From Nocardia amamiensis (lineage in GTDB: Bacteria; Actinomycetota; Actinomycetes; Mycobacteriales; Mycobacteriaceae), in contig NZ_JADLQX010000020.1 of NCBI RefSeq assembly GCF_015477605.1, positions 1 to 64,000 of the forward strand: a stretch of DNA of 64,000 nt. Direction: 5' to 3'. Made by a program: the position numbers and the translations under genes. Of this stretch, positions 8,906-17,098 are shown one piece after another (the first letter of the stretch is position 1; every line of letters begins with the position of its first letter). The notes under the pieces are model-generated. The model ran no database searches. It had not been told where the DNA came from and saw only the letters and a list, made by a program, of their open reading frames with translations.

Positions 8906-8987
8906 TATCCGTACGTGACGGACCGTAGACCCGGCCCCGATCGAGTCCGTGCCTGTGCGGTCCCTAGTAGGAGGTAGCCCCATCCAC

Positions 8988-9647
8988 ATGGTCGATGCGG
9001 CGCGTGAGTACGCCACCCTGCCCGAGCAGATCCCGCCTGTCGAAGCCGACATCGTCGCCGATCCCGTCGAGCTGACCGGGACTGCCGCGTTCGACGCCAC
9101 CGGTGACCGGTCGGCCATGCCGTCGTGGGACGAGCTGGTCCGCGAGCACGCCGACCGGGTCTACCGGCTGGCCTATCGCCTCTCCGGCGACGCACAGGAC
9201 GCGGAGGACCTCACGCAGGAGACGTTCATCCGGGTGTTCCGTTCGCTGTCGAGTTACCAACCGGGCACCTTCGAGGGCTGGCTGCACCGCATCACGACCA
9301 ACCTGTTCCTGGACATGGTCCGCCGCCGCAACCGGATCAGGATGGAAGCGCTGCCCGAGGACTACGACCGGGTGCCCGCCGAGGGCCCCGGCCCCGAGCA
9401 GGCATACCACGACGCCCGCCTCGATCCCGACCTGCAATCCGCCTTGGATTCGCTGGCGCCGGAGTTCCGCGCGGCCGTGGTCCTGTGTGACATCGAGGGA
9501 CTGTCCTACGAGGAGATCGGCGCTACGCTCGGCGTGAAATTGGGCACTGTGCGCAGCCGGATCCACCGTGGGCGGCAGGCGCTGCGCGACTACCTTGCGC
9601 ATAATGGAAGTGAGCAGCGGTTCGCCGCTGATATGAACATCGGGTGA
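8988..9647 (+). CDS. sigE: ECF sigma factor SigE
   Basis: Envelope-stress ECF sigma factor of 219 aa from ATG 8988. Region 2 contains [14 protein letters not shown] and [15 protein letters not shown]; region 4 contains the helix-turn-helix [25 protein letters not shown]. It is very close to mycobacterial SigE. AGGAGG at 8969-8974 is 13 nt before ATG 8988, a long spacing; an in-frame GTG at 8949 would add 13 residues. M. tuberculosis SigE is known to use several starts, so both may be used. It is followed by its anti-sigma factor and HtrA. Confidence 0.93.
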   Translation: MVDAAREYATLPEQIPPVEADIVADPVELTGTAAFDATGDRSAMPSWDELVREHADRVYRLAYRLSGDAQDAEDLTQETFIRVFRSLSSYQPGTFEGWLHRITTNLFLDMVRRRNRIRMEALPEDYDRVPAEGPGPEQAYHDARLDPDLQSALDSLAPEFRAAVVLCDIEGLSYEEIGATLGVKLGTVRSRIHRGRQALRDYLAHNGSEQRFAADMNIG

Positions 9648-9704
9648 TTCGTCGGAAGCCGGCGTCGCCCCACGGTCGATGTCGGTTGAAAGGGTGAGCA
9701 CCGA

Positions 9705-10103
9705 ATGAGTGGCGACTTCAGTACGTCCGGTCGTCGTCCGCCTCGCTTCAGCCCCACCGAACATCTGGCGAGCGAGGCGATCGCGGCGTATGTGGACGGC
9801 GAACTGCGCATGAACGCGTACCTGCGCGCTGCTCAGCACCTTTCGCTGTGCCCGGAGTGCGCGGCGGAGGTCGACGCTCAGCAACAGGCCCGCATCGCGT
9901 TGCGGCACGCAGGCAACGTCGCGATTCCCACCGGACTGCACGACAGCTTGACCAGGATTCCGCTCGGGGAATTGCCGGGTGGCGCCTCCAGCGCGCGCAC
10001 CCCCACGTCGGGAGCCGGCCAGACCACCCGGAACGAAGCGGTTTTCGGTTTTCTGACCGATTCCTTCACCGCGACTCGGTGGACAACCTGGTGGCGCAAG
10101 TAG
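9705..10103 (+). CDS. rseA: zinc-finger anti-sigma factor RseA-type
   Basis: 132-aa anti-sigma factor predicted to hold SigE inactive. The ZAS zinc-binding motif HLSLCPEC gives His45, Cys49 and Cys52. No transmembrane helix is seen, as in the soluble mycobacterial RseA. It lies 57 nt after sigE. Its TAG stop is also the first three bases of the TAGAGT -10 hexamer proposed for htrA. Confidence 0.88.
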   Translation: MSGDFSTSGRRPPRFSPTEHLASEAIAAYVDGELRMNAYLRAAQHLSLCPECAAEVDAQQQARIALRHAGNVAIPTGLHDSLTRIPLGELPGGASSARTPTSGAGQTTRNEAVFGFLTDSFTATRWTTWWRK

Positions 10104-10113
10104 AGTTTTCCGA

Positions 10114-11649
10114 GTGACCACCGACTCGACGAATTCCGGATCGGCCGACACCTCGGATTCGGCGGCCAACCGCGGGAATCTCCGGCCACCGGACGCGCCC
10201 GTGCTCGGCCCGCGCCCGGTCTACCGGCCCCATGTCGACACGCATACTGCGCGCGCCTTCCGCAGGCCGTCCGGGCTGTCCGGTTCGTTCGCCGACCCGC
10301 CGCCTGCCCGCACCGCGGGCGCGGCACAGAGTGGCCCCGAACCGCAGAACCGTCCACCCGACGCGGTGCTGGCCGAGGCGTTCGGCCGCCCCGAGGGTTC
10401 CACCGAGCTGCTGCAGCGCGATCCCGATGCCGCCGGCGGCCCCGCCCCGGTCGCCGGTCCCGTCGACCCGTGGCGTGATCCGGACGCCGTCGCGCGGCTG
10501 GGCGCCCCCGCGGTGCCCACCCCCAAAACGCAGCAACTCCCCCGAGCCGAGAAGCTCAGCGCGCGCGAAGTGCTGTTCGGCGACCGTGTCGCCCCCAAGG
10601 CGCTGGCACTGCTCGCGCTGGTGGCGCTGGTCATCGGCCTGCTCGGCGGGCTGGTCGGCAGGCTGACCGCGGAAACCGCCTCGACGCTGACCTCGCGCAA
10701 GGTCACCTTGGAGCAGACCGGCGACGGCGATCGCCCGCACGGCCTCATCGCGCAGGTCGCGAACGCGGTGCTGCCCTCGGTCGTCTCGATCCGGGTCACC
10801 GTCGGCGACAACGGCGCCACCGGCTCCGGCGTGGTCATCGATGGCGGCGGCTACATCGTCACCAACAACCACGTCATCTCGATGGCCGCCCAGGACAAGA
10901 GCAACCGGGCCGCGATCCAGGTGCAGTTCTCCGACGGAACCCGGGTGCCCGCCCAGATCGTCGGCCGCGATCCGAAGACCGACCTGGCCGTGCTGAAGGT
11001 GGATGTGAAGAATCTCACCGTCGCCCAGATCGGGAAGTCGGGCAACGTCCAAGTCGGCGACGACGTACTGGCGATCGGTTCGCCGCTCGGCCTGAGCAAG
11101 ACGGTCACCTCCGGCATCGTCAGCGCCCTGCACCGTCCGGTGAAACTGGAGGGCGAGGGCAGCGACACGAAGGCCGTCATCGACGCGGTGCAGACCGATG
11201 CGTCGATCAACCCGGGTAACTCCGGTGGCGCGCTGGTGGACATGGACGGCCGGGTCATCGGCATCAACACCGCCATCCGCAGCGAGACCGGCGGCTCGGT
11301 CGGCCTCGGCTTCGCCATCCCGGTGGACATGGTGACCGAGGTCGCGCAGACATTGATCCGCGACGGCGTCGTGCACCACCCGATCATCGGTCTGAGCGCG
11401 CGGACCAAGCAGGTGGCCAACGAGGTCATGAGCGGTGCGGCGGTGGCCGACGTCACCCCGGGCAGCCCCGCGGCGAAGGCCGGGATCGTGGAGGGTGACG
11501 TGATCGTCAAAGTCGGCGACCGCGAGGTCACCGGTCCGGACGAACTGGTGGTCGCGGTGCAGTCGCACAAGATCGGGGAGACGGTGAACGTGCAGTTGAT
11601 CCGCGATGGCAGGCAGGTGGACGTGCCTGTGACGCTGGAATCCGACTGA
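10114..11649 (+). CDS. htrA: membrane-anchored HtrA-family serine protease
   Basis: 511-aa DegP/HtrA-like protease. A long Pro/Asp-rich cytoplasmic N-terminus (1-160) precedes one transmembrane helix (about 162-182). The protease domain carries the triad His253 (NNHV), Asp290 (DLAVLK) and Ser370 (GNSGGAL). A PDZ domain fills about 400-505. It would process envelope proteins outside the membrane; in mycobacteria the homologue (Rv1223) is downstream of sigE and rseA. GTG 10114 lies 7 nt after TAGAGT (10101-10106), so it may also have its own leaderless transcript. Confidence 0.93.
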   Translation: MTTDSTNSGSADTSDSAANRGNLRPPDAPVLGPRPVYRPHVDTHTARAFRRPSGLSGSFADPPPARTAGAAQSGPEPQNRPPDAVLAEAFGRPEGSTELLQRDPDAAGGPAPVAGPVDPWRDPDAVARLGAPAVPTPKTQQLPRAEKLSAREVLFGDRVAPKALALLALVALVIGLLGGLVGRLTAETASTLTSRKVTLEQTGDGDRPHGLIAQVANAVLPSVVSIRVTVGDNGATGSGVVIDGGGYIVTNNHVISMAAQDKSNRAAIQVQFSDGTRVPAQIVGRDPKTDLAVLKVDVKNLTVAQIGKSGNVQVGDDVLAIGSPLGLSKTVTSGIVSALHRPVKLEGEGSDTKAVIDAVQTDASINPGNSGGALVDMDGRVIGINTAIRSETGGSVGLGFAIPVDMVTEVAQTLIRDGVVHHPIIGLSARTKQVANEVMSGAAVADVTPGSPAAKAGIVEGDVIVKVGDREVTGPDELVVAVQSHKIGETVNVQLIRDGRQVDVPVTLESD

Positions 11650-11682
11650 CCCGCCGACCCGATCGCCGGGTAGCCTGATTAC

Positions 11683-12099
11683 GTGTTCAGCAACATCGGC
11701 TGGAGCGAGATGGTCATCCTGCTCGTCGCCGCCCTCGTGATTCTCGGCCCGGAGCGTCTGCCCGGTGCCGTGCGCTGGACCACGCGCAGCCTACGGCAGG
11801 TGCGCGATTACGCCAGCGGCGCCACCACGCAGCTGCGTCAGGAACTCGGGCCGGAATTCGACGATCTGCGCAAGCCGCTGGCCGACCTGAACGAACTGCG
11901 CGGGATGACCCCGCGCGCGATGGTGACCAAACATCTTCTCAATGGCGACGATTCGCTGTTCAAGGATTTCAACAGCGCATTGCCCGACCCGAAGGACTTG
12001 TACGGCACGAACAGCGGTATGCCGGACTATCCGATGCCCAAGTTGGATAAGCCGTTGGAGCGCAACGAACGTCCTCCGATCGACTCCGACGCCACCTGA
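11683..12099 (+). CDS. tatB: Sec-independent translocase subunit TatB
   Basis: 138-aa twin-arginine translocation component. The N-terminal helix [19 protein letters not shown] then LGPERLPGA is diagnostic of TatB; an amphipathic helix and charged tail follow. GTG 11683 is 6 nt after TAGCCT (11671-11676), without a ribosome-binding site. Corresponds to Rv1224 at the end of the sigE block. Confidence 0.92.
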   Translation: MFSNIGWSEMVILLVAALVILGPERLPGAVRWTTRSLRQVRDYASGATTQLRQELGPEFDDLRKPLADLNELRGMTPRAMVTKHLLNGDDSLFKDFNSALPDPKDLYGTNSGMPDYPMPKLDKPLERNERPPIDSDAT

Positions 12100-12108
12100 T
12101 CCGTCAAG

Positions 12109-12146
12109 AAGTCTAGACACCATGCGCTGTTCAGCTGTCTAGACTT
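12109..12146 (+). promoter_or_regulatory. twin GTCTAGAC palindromes on a leaderless promoter
   Basis: The 8-bp palindrome GTCTAGAC occurs at 12111-12118 and again at 12137-12144, 26 bp apart. Including flanks, AAGTCTAGAC and GTCTAGACTT are inverted copies. TAGACT (12140-12145), inside the second palindrome, is a good -10 hexamer and ends 6 nt before ATG 12152. A protein bound here would block the promoter; autoregulation by the HTH gene product is inferred. CTAG is rare in GC-rich actinobacterial DNA, which makes two copies notable. Confidence 0.65.
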
Positions 12147-12151
12147 CGCAC

Positions 12152-13009
12152 ATGTCGGCCGATGACGTGGCGCGCGTGTTCGCGATCGAGGACAAGGTCG
12201 AGCGACTGAAGGCGGCCACCGATGGAGTGGCGGCGGCCCAGCAGACCATCAACGAACTGACCAGGATTCGGCGTGCCGTGATCCGCGAACTCCATGCCGA
12301 AGGCTGGACGTTCGCCAGAATCGGTGCGGCGGCGGGACTTTCCCGCGCCCGCATCCACCAGGTGAGTACGCAGGGGCCCGCGCCGGAAGGACTGTTCTTC
12401 GGGCATGGTTCGCTCACCGTGCTCGTCCCGGAGGTGCGCGCCGGGCGGGTGATCGGCGCACCGGATCCGGCCGCCCCGCAACGGTTGGCCGAACTACTCC
12501 GCCAACTCGGATTCACTGTCGCGGTCGAGCATTTCCTCCCGGGCCGCCCGGTCGATCTGCGCCGCGACGGACTGATCGTGCTCGGCGGCCCGGAACTATC
12601 CCCCAGCCTGCGCCAATTGGTCGCCGCCGACCCACGGCTGCGCCGCGCCGTGGCCAGAGTGGGCGATACACGCCGGGGAATCGAGGACCGGGCAGCCCGG
12701 CGGGTGTACCGGCCGGGCGGCCCAGAACCGCACGACATCGCCTATCTCGCCAGGCTTCCGCGCCCCGACGGCCGCGGCACCGTACTGATGATCGACGGCA
12801 TGCACCCGCCCGGCTCGCTCGGCGCCATCCGCCTGCTCGCCACCCGGCTGGCCACGCTGCACGAGCGCGCGAGCAACCACCTGTTCTCGGTGTTGATCGC
12901 CTGTCGCTTCGACCGCGCCACCGGCGAACCACTCGAGGCCGAACTGCTCACGCCGGTCTATCGCCACGACCCCGAAAACCGCTCCCCGCTATCGGGTCTG
13001 CGCCGCTGA
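12152..13009 (+). CDS. HTH DNA-binding protein with unknown C-terminal ligand-binding-like domain
   Basis: 285-aa protein. Residues 1-70 form a helical N-terminus ending in a sigma-region-4-like helix-turn-helix (GWTFARIGAAAGLSRARIHQV). The remaining ~200 residues hold alternating beta-strands and helices with LIVLGGPELSPSL, then YLARLPRP and VLMIDGMHPPGSLGAIRLLA. From memory a similar GGP...NP...G.HG.GT pattern occurs in bacterial sensor-type proteins of unknown ligand, but I cannot confirm this. No homologue belongs here in M. tuberculosis. ATG 12152 has no ribosome-binding site and follows TAGACT by 6 nt. Likely an autoregulated transcription regulator. Confidence 0.75.
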   Translation: MSADDVARVFAIEDKVERLKAATDGVAAAQQTINELTRIRRAVIRELHAEGWTFARIGAAAGLSRARIHQVSTQGPAPEGLFFGHGSLTVLVPEVRAGRVIGAPDPAAPQRLAELLRQLGFTVAVEHFLPGRPVDLRRDGLIVLGGPELSPSLRQLVAADPRLRRAVARVGDTRRGIEDRAARRVYRPGGPEPHDIAYLARLPRPDGRGTVLMIDGMHPPGSLGAIRLLATRLATLHERASNHLFSVLIACRFDRATGEPLEAELLTPVYRHDPENRSPLSGLRR

Positions 13010-13541
13010 GCGGCGGCATGTCCGGACCGGATTCTCGGACTCCAGGACGATCGGCTGCGTCGGCAGCGAATTCCCGCGGGATTCGGCGAGCAGGACGGAT
13101 ACCGCCTGCACGGTAAGTCATCCGCCAGAGGACGGTGGTTTCGACGTAGGCGAGCCCGTGATTCGACTACTTCGCCTCGGTTCGCATGCTCATGGGCCGT
13201 CGGATGCAGTCACACAAAGAGATTCAGCAAACCATCCGCCACACGAGTTGCAGCGCGCACACCCTGGGCAGTCGCCGACGGCATAGCACGGACGCACGGT
13301 CTTCGATACTCCATGCTGCGGCAAGAACCCTGCTCAACAGCATCCGCCGAGCCGACACCTATGCCGGAGTCAGGTGTGGTGCCGGTCACCCGACCTGCCG
13401 ATGTCACGTTCCCACAAGCTGGCTAAAATAGCTGAAAGATAACGCGCGAGCCGCTCGACCCTGTGGTGCCTGCCGAGACCGACGCGCCCTATCTCCAGCT
13501 CCGCCAAACGGACGTGCGAGACGTCCGGCAAGGAGGAAATA
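13010..13541. other. 532-bp gap without a convincing gene; carries the promoter of the next gene
   Basis: No open frame here shows a recognisable protein or ribosome-binding site. The right end holds TAAAAT (13424-13429) followed by GCTGAAAGATAAC (13431-13443), a motif repeated upstream of the small membrane protein gene at 14851. AAGGAGGAAATA directly precedes GTG 13542. Together with the region to 15.2 kb it replaces the genes that follow tatB in M. tuberculosis. Confidence 0.6.
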
Positions 13542-14084
13542 GTGAATCCGCTTCTGCTCATCGGTGCCGCCATCCTGGTGACCGGACTGCTCGTCCTGGT
13601 CGCCACCATACTGCTGCGGCCGGCGTCGTCGCGCTCCCACCTCTCCGTGGCCGAACTCCAAGCCCGGCTCGCAAAGGAGCAGGAGAACGAGTCACCCGCG
13701 TCAGAGGGTTCCGAGGAGGACGAAACGGCGTCCGACGAGGACACACGGACGGACAGCAAGCCGCGTCTGACCATGCCGGCGGTACGTCGCCAGCTCCCAT
13801 ACCCGATCGCGGAGAACGACGACGCGAAGCCCGAACCCACGTCCACGACGAGCGACAAGGGCCTGCAGAGCGAAGCCGCGTCCATGGCGAACGACGACGG
13901 CTCGCAGAGCGAGCCCACGTCCATGACGAACGACGACGGGGTGCAGAGCCAAGCCGCGTCCACGACGAGCGACGACAGCACGAAGAGCGAACCCGCGTCC
14001 GCGCCGGCGGCCGACTTGGACCCCGCGCAGGCGCAACGAAGGGCCGCCGCGGCGGAGATGCTGCGCCGGATCACCTCCGCATAG
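13542..14084 (+). CDS. membrane-anchored protein with four 13-residue repeats
   Basis: 180-aa protein of unknown function. One N-terminal transmembrane helix (LLLIGAAILVTGLLVLVATILL) is followed by an acidic, disordered tail. Residues 98-149 are four 13-residue repeats of the type EPTSMTNDDGVQS (also EAASMANDDGSQS and QAASTTSDDSTKS); the DNA repeat is 39 bp, 13833-13988. The C-terminus ends in an Ala-rich helix AEMLRRITSA. GTG 13542 is preceded by AAGGAGG with good spacing. The N-terminal helix resembles that of the gene at 14851 (LVATI then LL), and both share a promoter motif. Confidence 0.7.
   Translation: MNPLLLIGAAILVTGLLVLVATILLRPASSRSHLSVAELQARLAKEQENESPASEGSEEDETASDEDTRTDSKPRLTMPAVRRQLPYPIAENDDAKPEPTSTTSDKGLQSEAASMANDDGSQSEPTSMTNDDGVQSQAASTTSDDSTKSEPASAPAADLDPAQAQRRAAAAEMLRRITSA
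13833..13988 (+). repeat. four tandem 39-bp coding repeats
   Basis: Four imperfect in-frame 39-bp units encode 13-residue Ser/Thr/Asp-rich repeats in the membrane-anchored protein. Length variation between strains would be expected. They are coding, not CRISPR, because there are no spacers. Confidence 0.75.
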
Positions 14085-14179
14085 CCCAGGCCGGCGGTAC
14101 GGCGGAAACTCGCCGTCCGTCCCGACCCGACGCGCTCCGGCCAGACGCCGTTCGGGAGGGGACCACTTCCGATGGCGCG

Positions 14180-14640
14180 ATACTCGGGCAATTGATCATC
14201 CGCGAGTCCGATGCGCCGCCACGCACCGACCGGTTCGGCTACGCCGACGCCGACCGGCTCACGGTCGGGTTGACCTGCGTGGGATCGACGACGGCACCCC
14301 GGTGGACGCCGGCTCGGCTATCGGGTCACCGTGGTGGACGCCCGGGAGACCTTCGCTACCGCTGCCCAGCCCGTTCCGCCATGAGGTCGCGGGAGACCGG
14401 CCGCACCGGTATCTGCGCGCCGAGCAGCAAGCCGAGAGATCGACGATCGCACCGGGTCGGCGTGCTCACTCACGATGACGAGTTCGACGCACCGGCCGTT
14501 GCTACGGCACTGGCCTCCCCTGAATCGGCTTGGTCGGCGCCCCCGGTTCGCGCCGGACCCATGAAGCGGGCTGAGGGACTCCGGAGTCACCGAAGATCAG
14601 CTCGCCCGGCTGACGGGTCCGATCGGACGCGCTCGAAATC
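14180..14640 (+). pseudogene. decayed XdhC-family (molybdenum cofactor insertion) gene
   Basis: Pieces of an XdhC/CoxF protein are spread over different forward frames in the right order. They are RFGYADADRLTVGLTC (frame 2), GYRVTVVDARETFATAA then a stop (frame 3), EIDDRT (frame 3), GVLTHDDEFDAPAVATALAS (frame 2), GAPGSRRTHEAG (frame 1) and SGVTEDQLARLTGPIG (frame 3). These correspond to the GLTCGG, DARxxFAT, LTHDxKFD, GSRRTH and RLHGPIG motifs of intact XdhC proteins. At least four frameshifts, stops and internal deletions remove any function. Intact members help insert molybdenum cofactor into xanthine or CO dehydrogenases; no such enzyme is encoded nearby. Confidence 0.8.
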
Positions 14641-14850
14641 TCCTCGCACGAAGCGGATTGGATCCATATTCGCCGGGAATACCCTCGCCAAGCCAGCCGA
14701 TCGCGTGGGTGCGCTCATCTCCCCCTTGCACGCCGTGCTCGTTCGGCCCACACTAGATTTGCTGAAAGTTAACTAGATCAGGTGACGGTGCGTTGCGCTT
14801 CGGCCCCGCCACGCTCTGCCCGGCCCGCCCCACCGAGAGGAGAAAGCGCC

Positions 14851-15183
14851 GTGACCGCCACGCAGATCGCCGTTCTCTGTTCGCTCGCCGGCGCCGCGAG
14901 TCTGGTCGCCACCATCGGTCTGCTGCACGGTCCGGCGACCCGGCGGCGGCGAGTCGGCGTCGCCGAGCACGGGATCGCGCAGCAGGTCGCCCCCCTGCTG
15001 CCGACCTGCCCGATCGGCCGGCCGCAGCAACTGCCCACCGAGCCGTTGACCGTGGCGGAGGCACACGAACTCATGCAGCGCCACCGGATCTGCGAGCCCT
15101 CGGAATGCGTCTACAAGAATGCGGCCTTCCGCACCTTGATCGAAGCCGGGTACATGCGCGACCCGCGGGCAAAAGGAGCCTGA
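14851..15183 (+). CDS. small single-pass membrane protein
   Basis: 110-aa protein from GTG 14851, which is preceded by GAGAGGAGAAAG. One N-terminal helix (IAVLCSLAGAASLVATIGLL) is followed by a basic RRRR patch and a soluble tail with HRICEPSECVYKNAAFRTLIEAG. Function unknown. The reading frame is open back to 14782, but without a start signal. TAGATT (14754-14759) plus GCTGAAAGTTAAC (14761-14773) upstream repeats the promoter motif of the gene at 13542. The two proteins may be distant paralogues or simply co-regulated. Confidence 0.65.
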   Translation: MTATQIAVLCSLAGAASLVATIGLLHGPATRRRRVGVAEHGIAQQVAPLLPTCPIGRPQQLPTEPLTVAEAHELMQRHRICEPSECVYKNAAFRTLIEAGYMRDPRAKGA

Positions 15184-15251
15184 CCCGCACACCGGTTTCC
15201 GGCCTTACCGCCCATGCCGCGGGCACGGATCCAGCAGCGGATCGCCGACGC

Positions 15252-16190
15252 TCAGGCTGCCGCCCATGTGGGCCGCAGAGTGTTCATCGGCGGACGATCG
15301 ATCAGCGACACCTCGGTGCTGTGCGCGGTGAATTCATCACCGATCAGCGGGAATTGGGTCAGCGCCGCCCCGGAGTCCTGGACCCCGCTACGGCCGAGCA
15401 CCGTGCCGAGGATCTGGCGGCTCATCACTCCGAGATCGGCCAGCGGCCGGTTCCGATGCGTGCGAACGCCGAGATTGACCTGGCCGATCGCGGACATCCC
15501 GAGCCGGTCGTAGGTGTCGAGCAGCAGCCCGATCTCCACGCCGTAGCCCGGGGCGAACGGCACGGAGGCGAGCAACTCCCTGGTGCCCGCGTACTCGCCG
15601 CCAAGGGGCTGCAAGACCTGGGACAGTTCGGGCCGCAGCGCCGCGAGCAGCGGGCGCGCGACCAGCTCGGTGACCCGTCCGCCGCCGTGCGCGTCCACCG
15701 CGCCGCCCTGCCGCAGCGGCCTGCGGTAGTAGGCCTTGGCCAGGTGCATATCGTCGACCGTGAGCAGCGGGCCGAGCAATTTCGGCACGAAGGCCGGGTC
15801 GGGATCGATCAGATCGGAGTCGACGAAGGCGATGAGGTCGCCGCTGGTCACCGCCAGCGAGCGCCACAGCACCTCGCCCTTGCCGGGGACCGGATCCAGC
15901 TCGGGCACGGCCTGCTCGCGGCTGATCACCTCGGCGCCCGCCGCGCGAGCCCGCTCCGCGGTGGCGTCGGTCGAACCGGAATCGAGCACGATCAGCTCGT
16001 CGACCAGCATGCCGAGCAGCGGCCGGATGCTGGCCACCACGTCGGCCACGGTGCGCTCTTCGTTCAATGCGGGCAGCACCACCGACACGGTGCGCCCGGC
16101 CTTGGCGGCGACGAGCTCGTCCACCGTCCAGTTCGGGCTGTCCCAGGTATTGGTCGTCGCCCAGGCGGGCTCGAAGGGTTGGAATGTCAT
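15252..16190 (-). CDS. gpgS: glucosyl-3-phosphoglycerate synthase
   Basis: 312-aa GT81 glycosyltransferase making glucosyl-3-phosphoglycerate, the first step to methylglucose lipopolysaccharides that regulate fatty-acid synthesis in mycobacteria. VVLPALNEERTVADVV binds the nucleotide-sugar, VDSDLIDPDP carries the DxD-type metal site, and PGYGVEIGLLLDTY lies in the acceptor region. ATG 16190 overlaps the stop of folP2 (ATGA), so the two are co-translated. Corresponds to Rv1208. Confidence 0.94.
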   Translation of the reverse strand: MTFQPFEPAWATTNTWDSPNWTVDELVAAKAGRTVSVVLPALNEERTVADVVASIRPLLGMLVDELIVLDSGSTDATAERARAAGAEVISREQAVPELDPVPGKGEVLWRSLAVTSGDLIAFVDSDLIDPDPAFVPKLLGPLLTVDDMHLAKAYYRRPLRQGGAVDAHGGGRVTELVARPLLAALRPELSQVLQPLGGEYAGTRELLASVPFAPGYGVEIGLLLDTYDRLGMSAIGQVNLGVRTHRNRPLADLGVMSRQILGTVLGRSGVQDSGAALTQFPLIGDEFTAHSTEVSLIDRPPMNTLRPTWAAA

Positions 16191-17071
16191 GCCAGACCTC
16201 GCAAGGTTCGTGCGGGGGGCCGGATGCCCTGGATCGCGGCGATCATGTCCACGACCCGCCGGGTCGCGGCGACTTCGTGGACACGAAAGACTCGGGCGCC
16301 GGCCGCCGCCGACCATGCTGTTGCCGCCAACGTGCCCTCCAGCCGCTCGGAAAGACCGACACCTAAAGTCTCCCCGATGAAATCCTTGTTGCTCAGCGCC
16401 ATCAAGACTGGCCATCCGGTATTTACAAGAACGTCGATTCCGCGCAACAGTTCGAGCCCGTGATAGGTGTTCTTGCCGAAATCATGGGTCGGATCGATCA
16501 GGATCGAATCCTCGCGCACGCCCGCCGCGCGCGCGTTCTCGGCCGCGCGCACCACCGTTCCGGTGACCTCGTTCAACACGTCGGCGTAGCGAACCCGATG
16601 CGGCCTGGTGCGCGGCACCGCACCGCCGGTGTGGCTGCACACCACGCCCGCGCCGTGCGCCGCGGCCACGGGGACCAGTTCCGGGTCGGCCCCCGCCCAG
16701 GTGTCGTTGATCAGATCCGCGCCCTCCCGCAGCGCGGCCGACGCCACCTCGGCGCGCCAGGTGTCGACGCTGATCAGTAGCTCGGGGTATTTCGCGCGGA
16801 TCGCCGCGACGAAGGGCACCACCCGGCGCGTCTCCTCCGCCGCGTCGACCAGATCACCGGGCCCGGCCTTCACGCCGCCGATGTCGACCAGGTCGGCGCC
16901 CTCGTCGACCGCCCGCGCGACGGCGTCCATGGCCGCCGCGTCGGTGAAGGTGGCGCCGTGGTCGTAGAACGAGTCCGGCGTGCGATTCACGATCGCCATC
17001 ACCAGCGCTCGATCCGTCGCCACCGGCCGCCCGCACAGCGTGGGAAACCGCGCCGGAATCGAGCTCAACAT
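16187..17071 (-). CDS. folP2: dihydropteroate synthase-like protein FolP2
   Basis: 294-aa TIM-barrel protein of the DHPS family: MAIVNRTPDSFYDHG, VDIGGVKAGPG, ISVDTWRAEV, LIDPTHDFGKNTYH. The mycobacterial FolP2 lacks normal DHPS activity; its tie to gpgS suggests a role linked to that pathway rather than folate, but this is unproven. ATG 17071 follows TAGAGT by 7 nt on the minus strand (leaderless). Corresponds to Rv1207. Confidence 0.9.
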   Translation of the reverse strand: MLSSIPARFPTLCGRPVATDRALVMAIVNRTPDSFYDHGATFTDAAAMDAVARAVDEGADLVDIGGVKAGPGDLVDAAEETRRVVPFVAAIRAKYPELLISVDTWRAEVASAALREGADLINDTWAGADPELVPVAAAHGAGVVCSHTGGAVPRTRPHRVRYADVLNEVTGTVVRAAENARAAGVREDSILIDPTHDFGKNTYHGLELLRGIDVLVNTGWPVLMALSNKDFIGETLGVGLSERLEGTLAATAWSAAAGARVFRVHEVAATRRVVDMIAAIQGIRPPARTLRGLA

Positions 17072-17098
17072 GGAGACGACTCTAGTTGGGAGGCGCCG

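Noticed and set aside
13833-13988. Tandem repeats as a CRISPR array
   Set aside because: Repeats are contiguous, in frame and coding, with no unique spacers; the Ser-triplet repeats at 55.7 kb are likewise coding.
13370-14191. 273-codon minus-strand frame with Ser/Val repeats opposite the repeat protein
   Set aside because: The plus-strand gene has a strong ribosome-binding site and membrane helix; the repeats are simply mirrored on the other strand.
13463-14776. 437-codon plus-strand frame overlapping the repeat protein and xdhC remnant
   Set aside because: No start signal, overlaps a better gene in another frame, and only short pieces match XdhC before the match moves to other frames.
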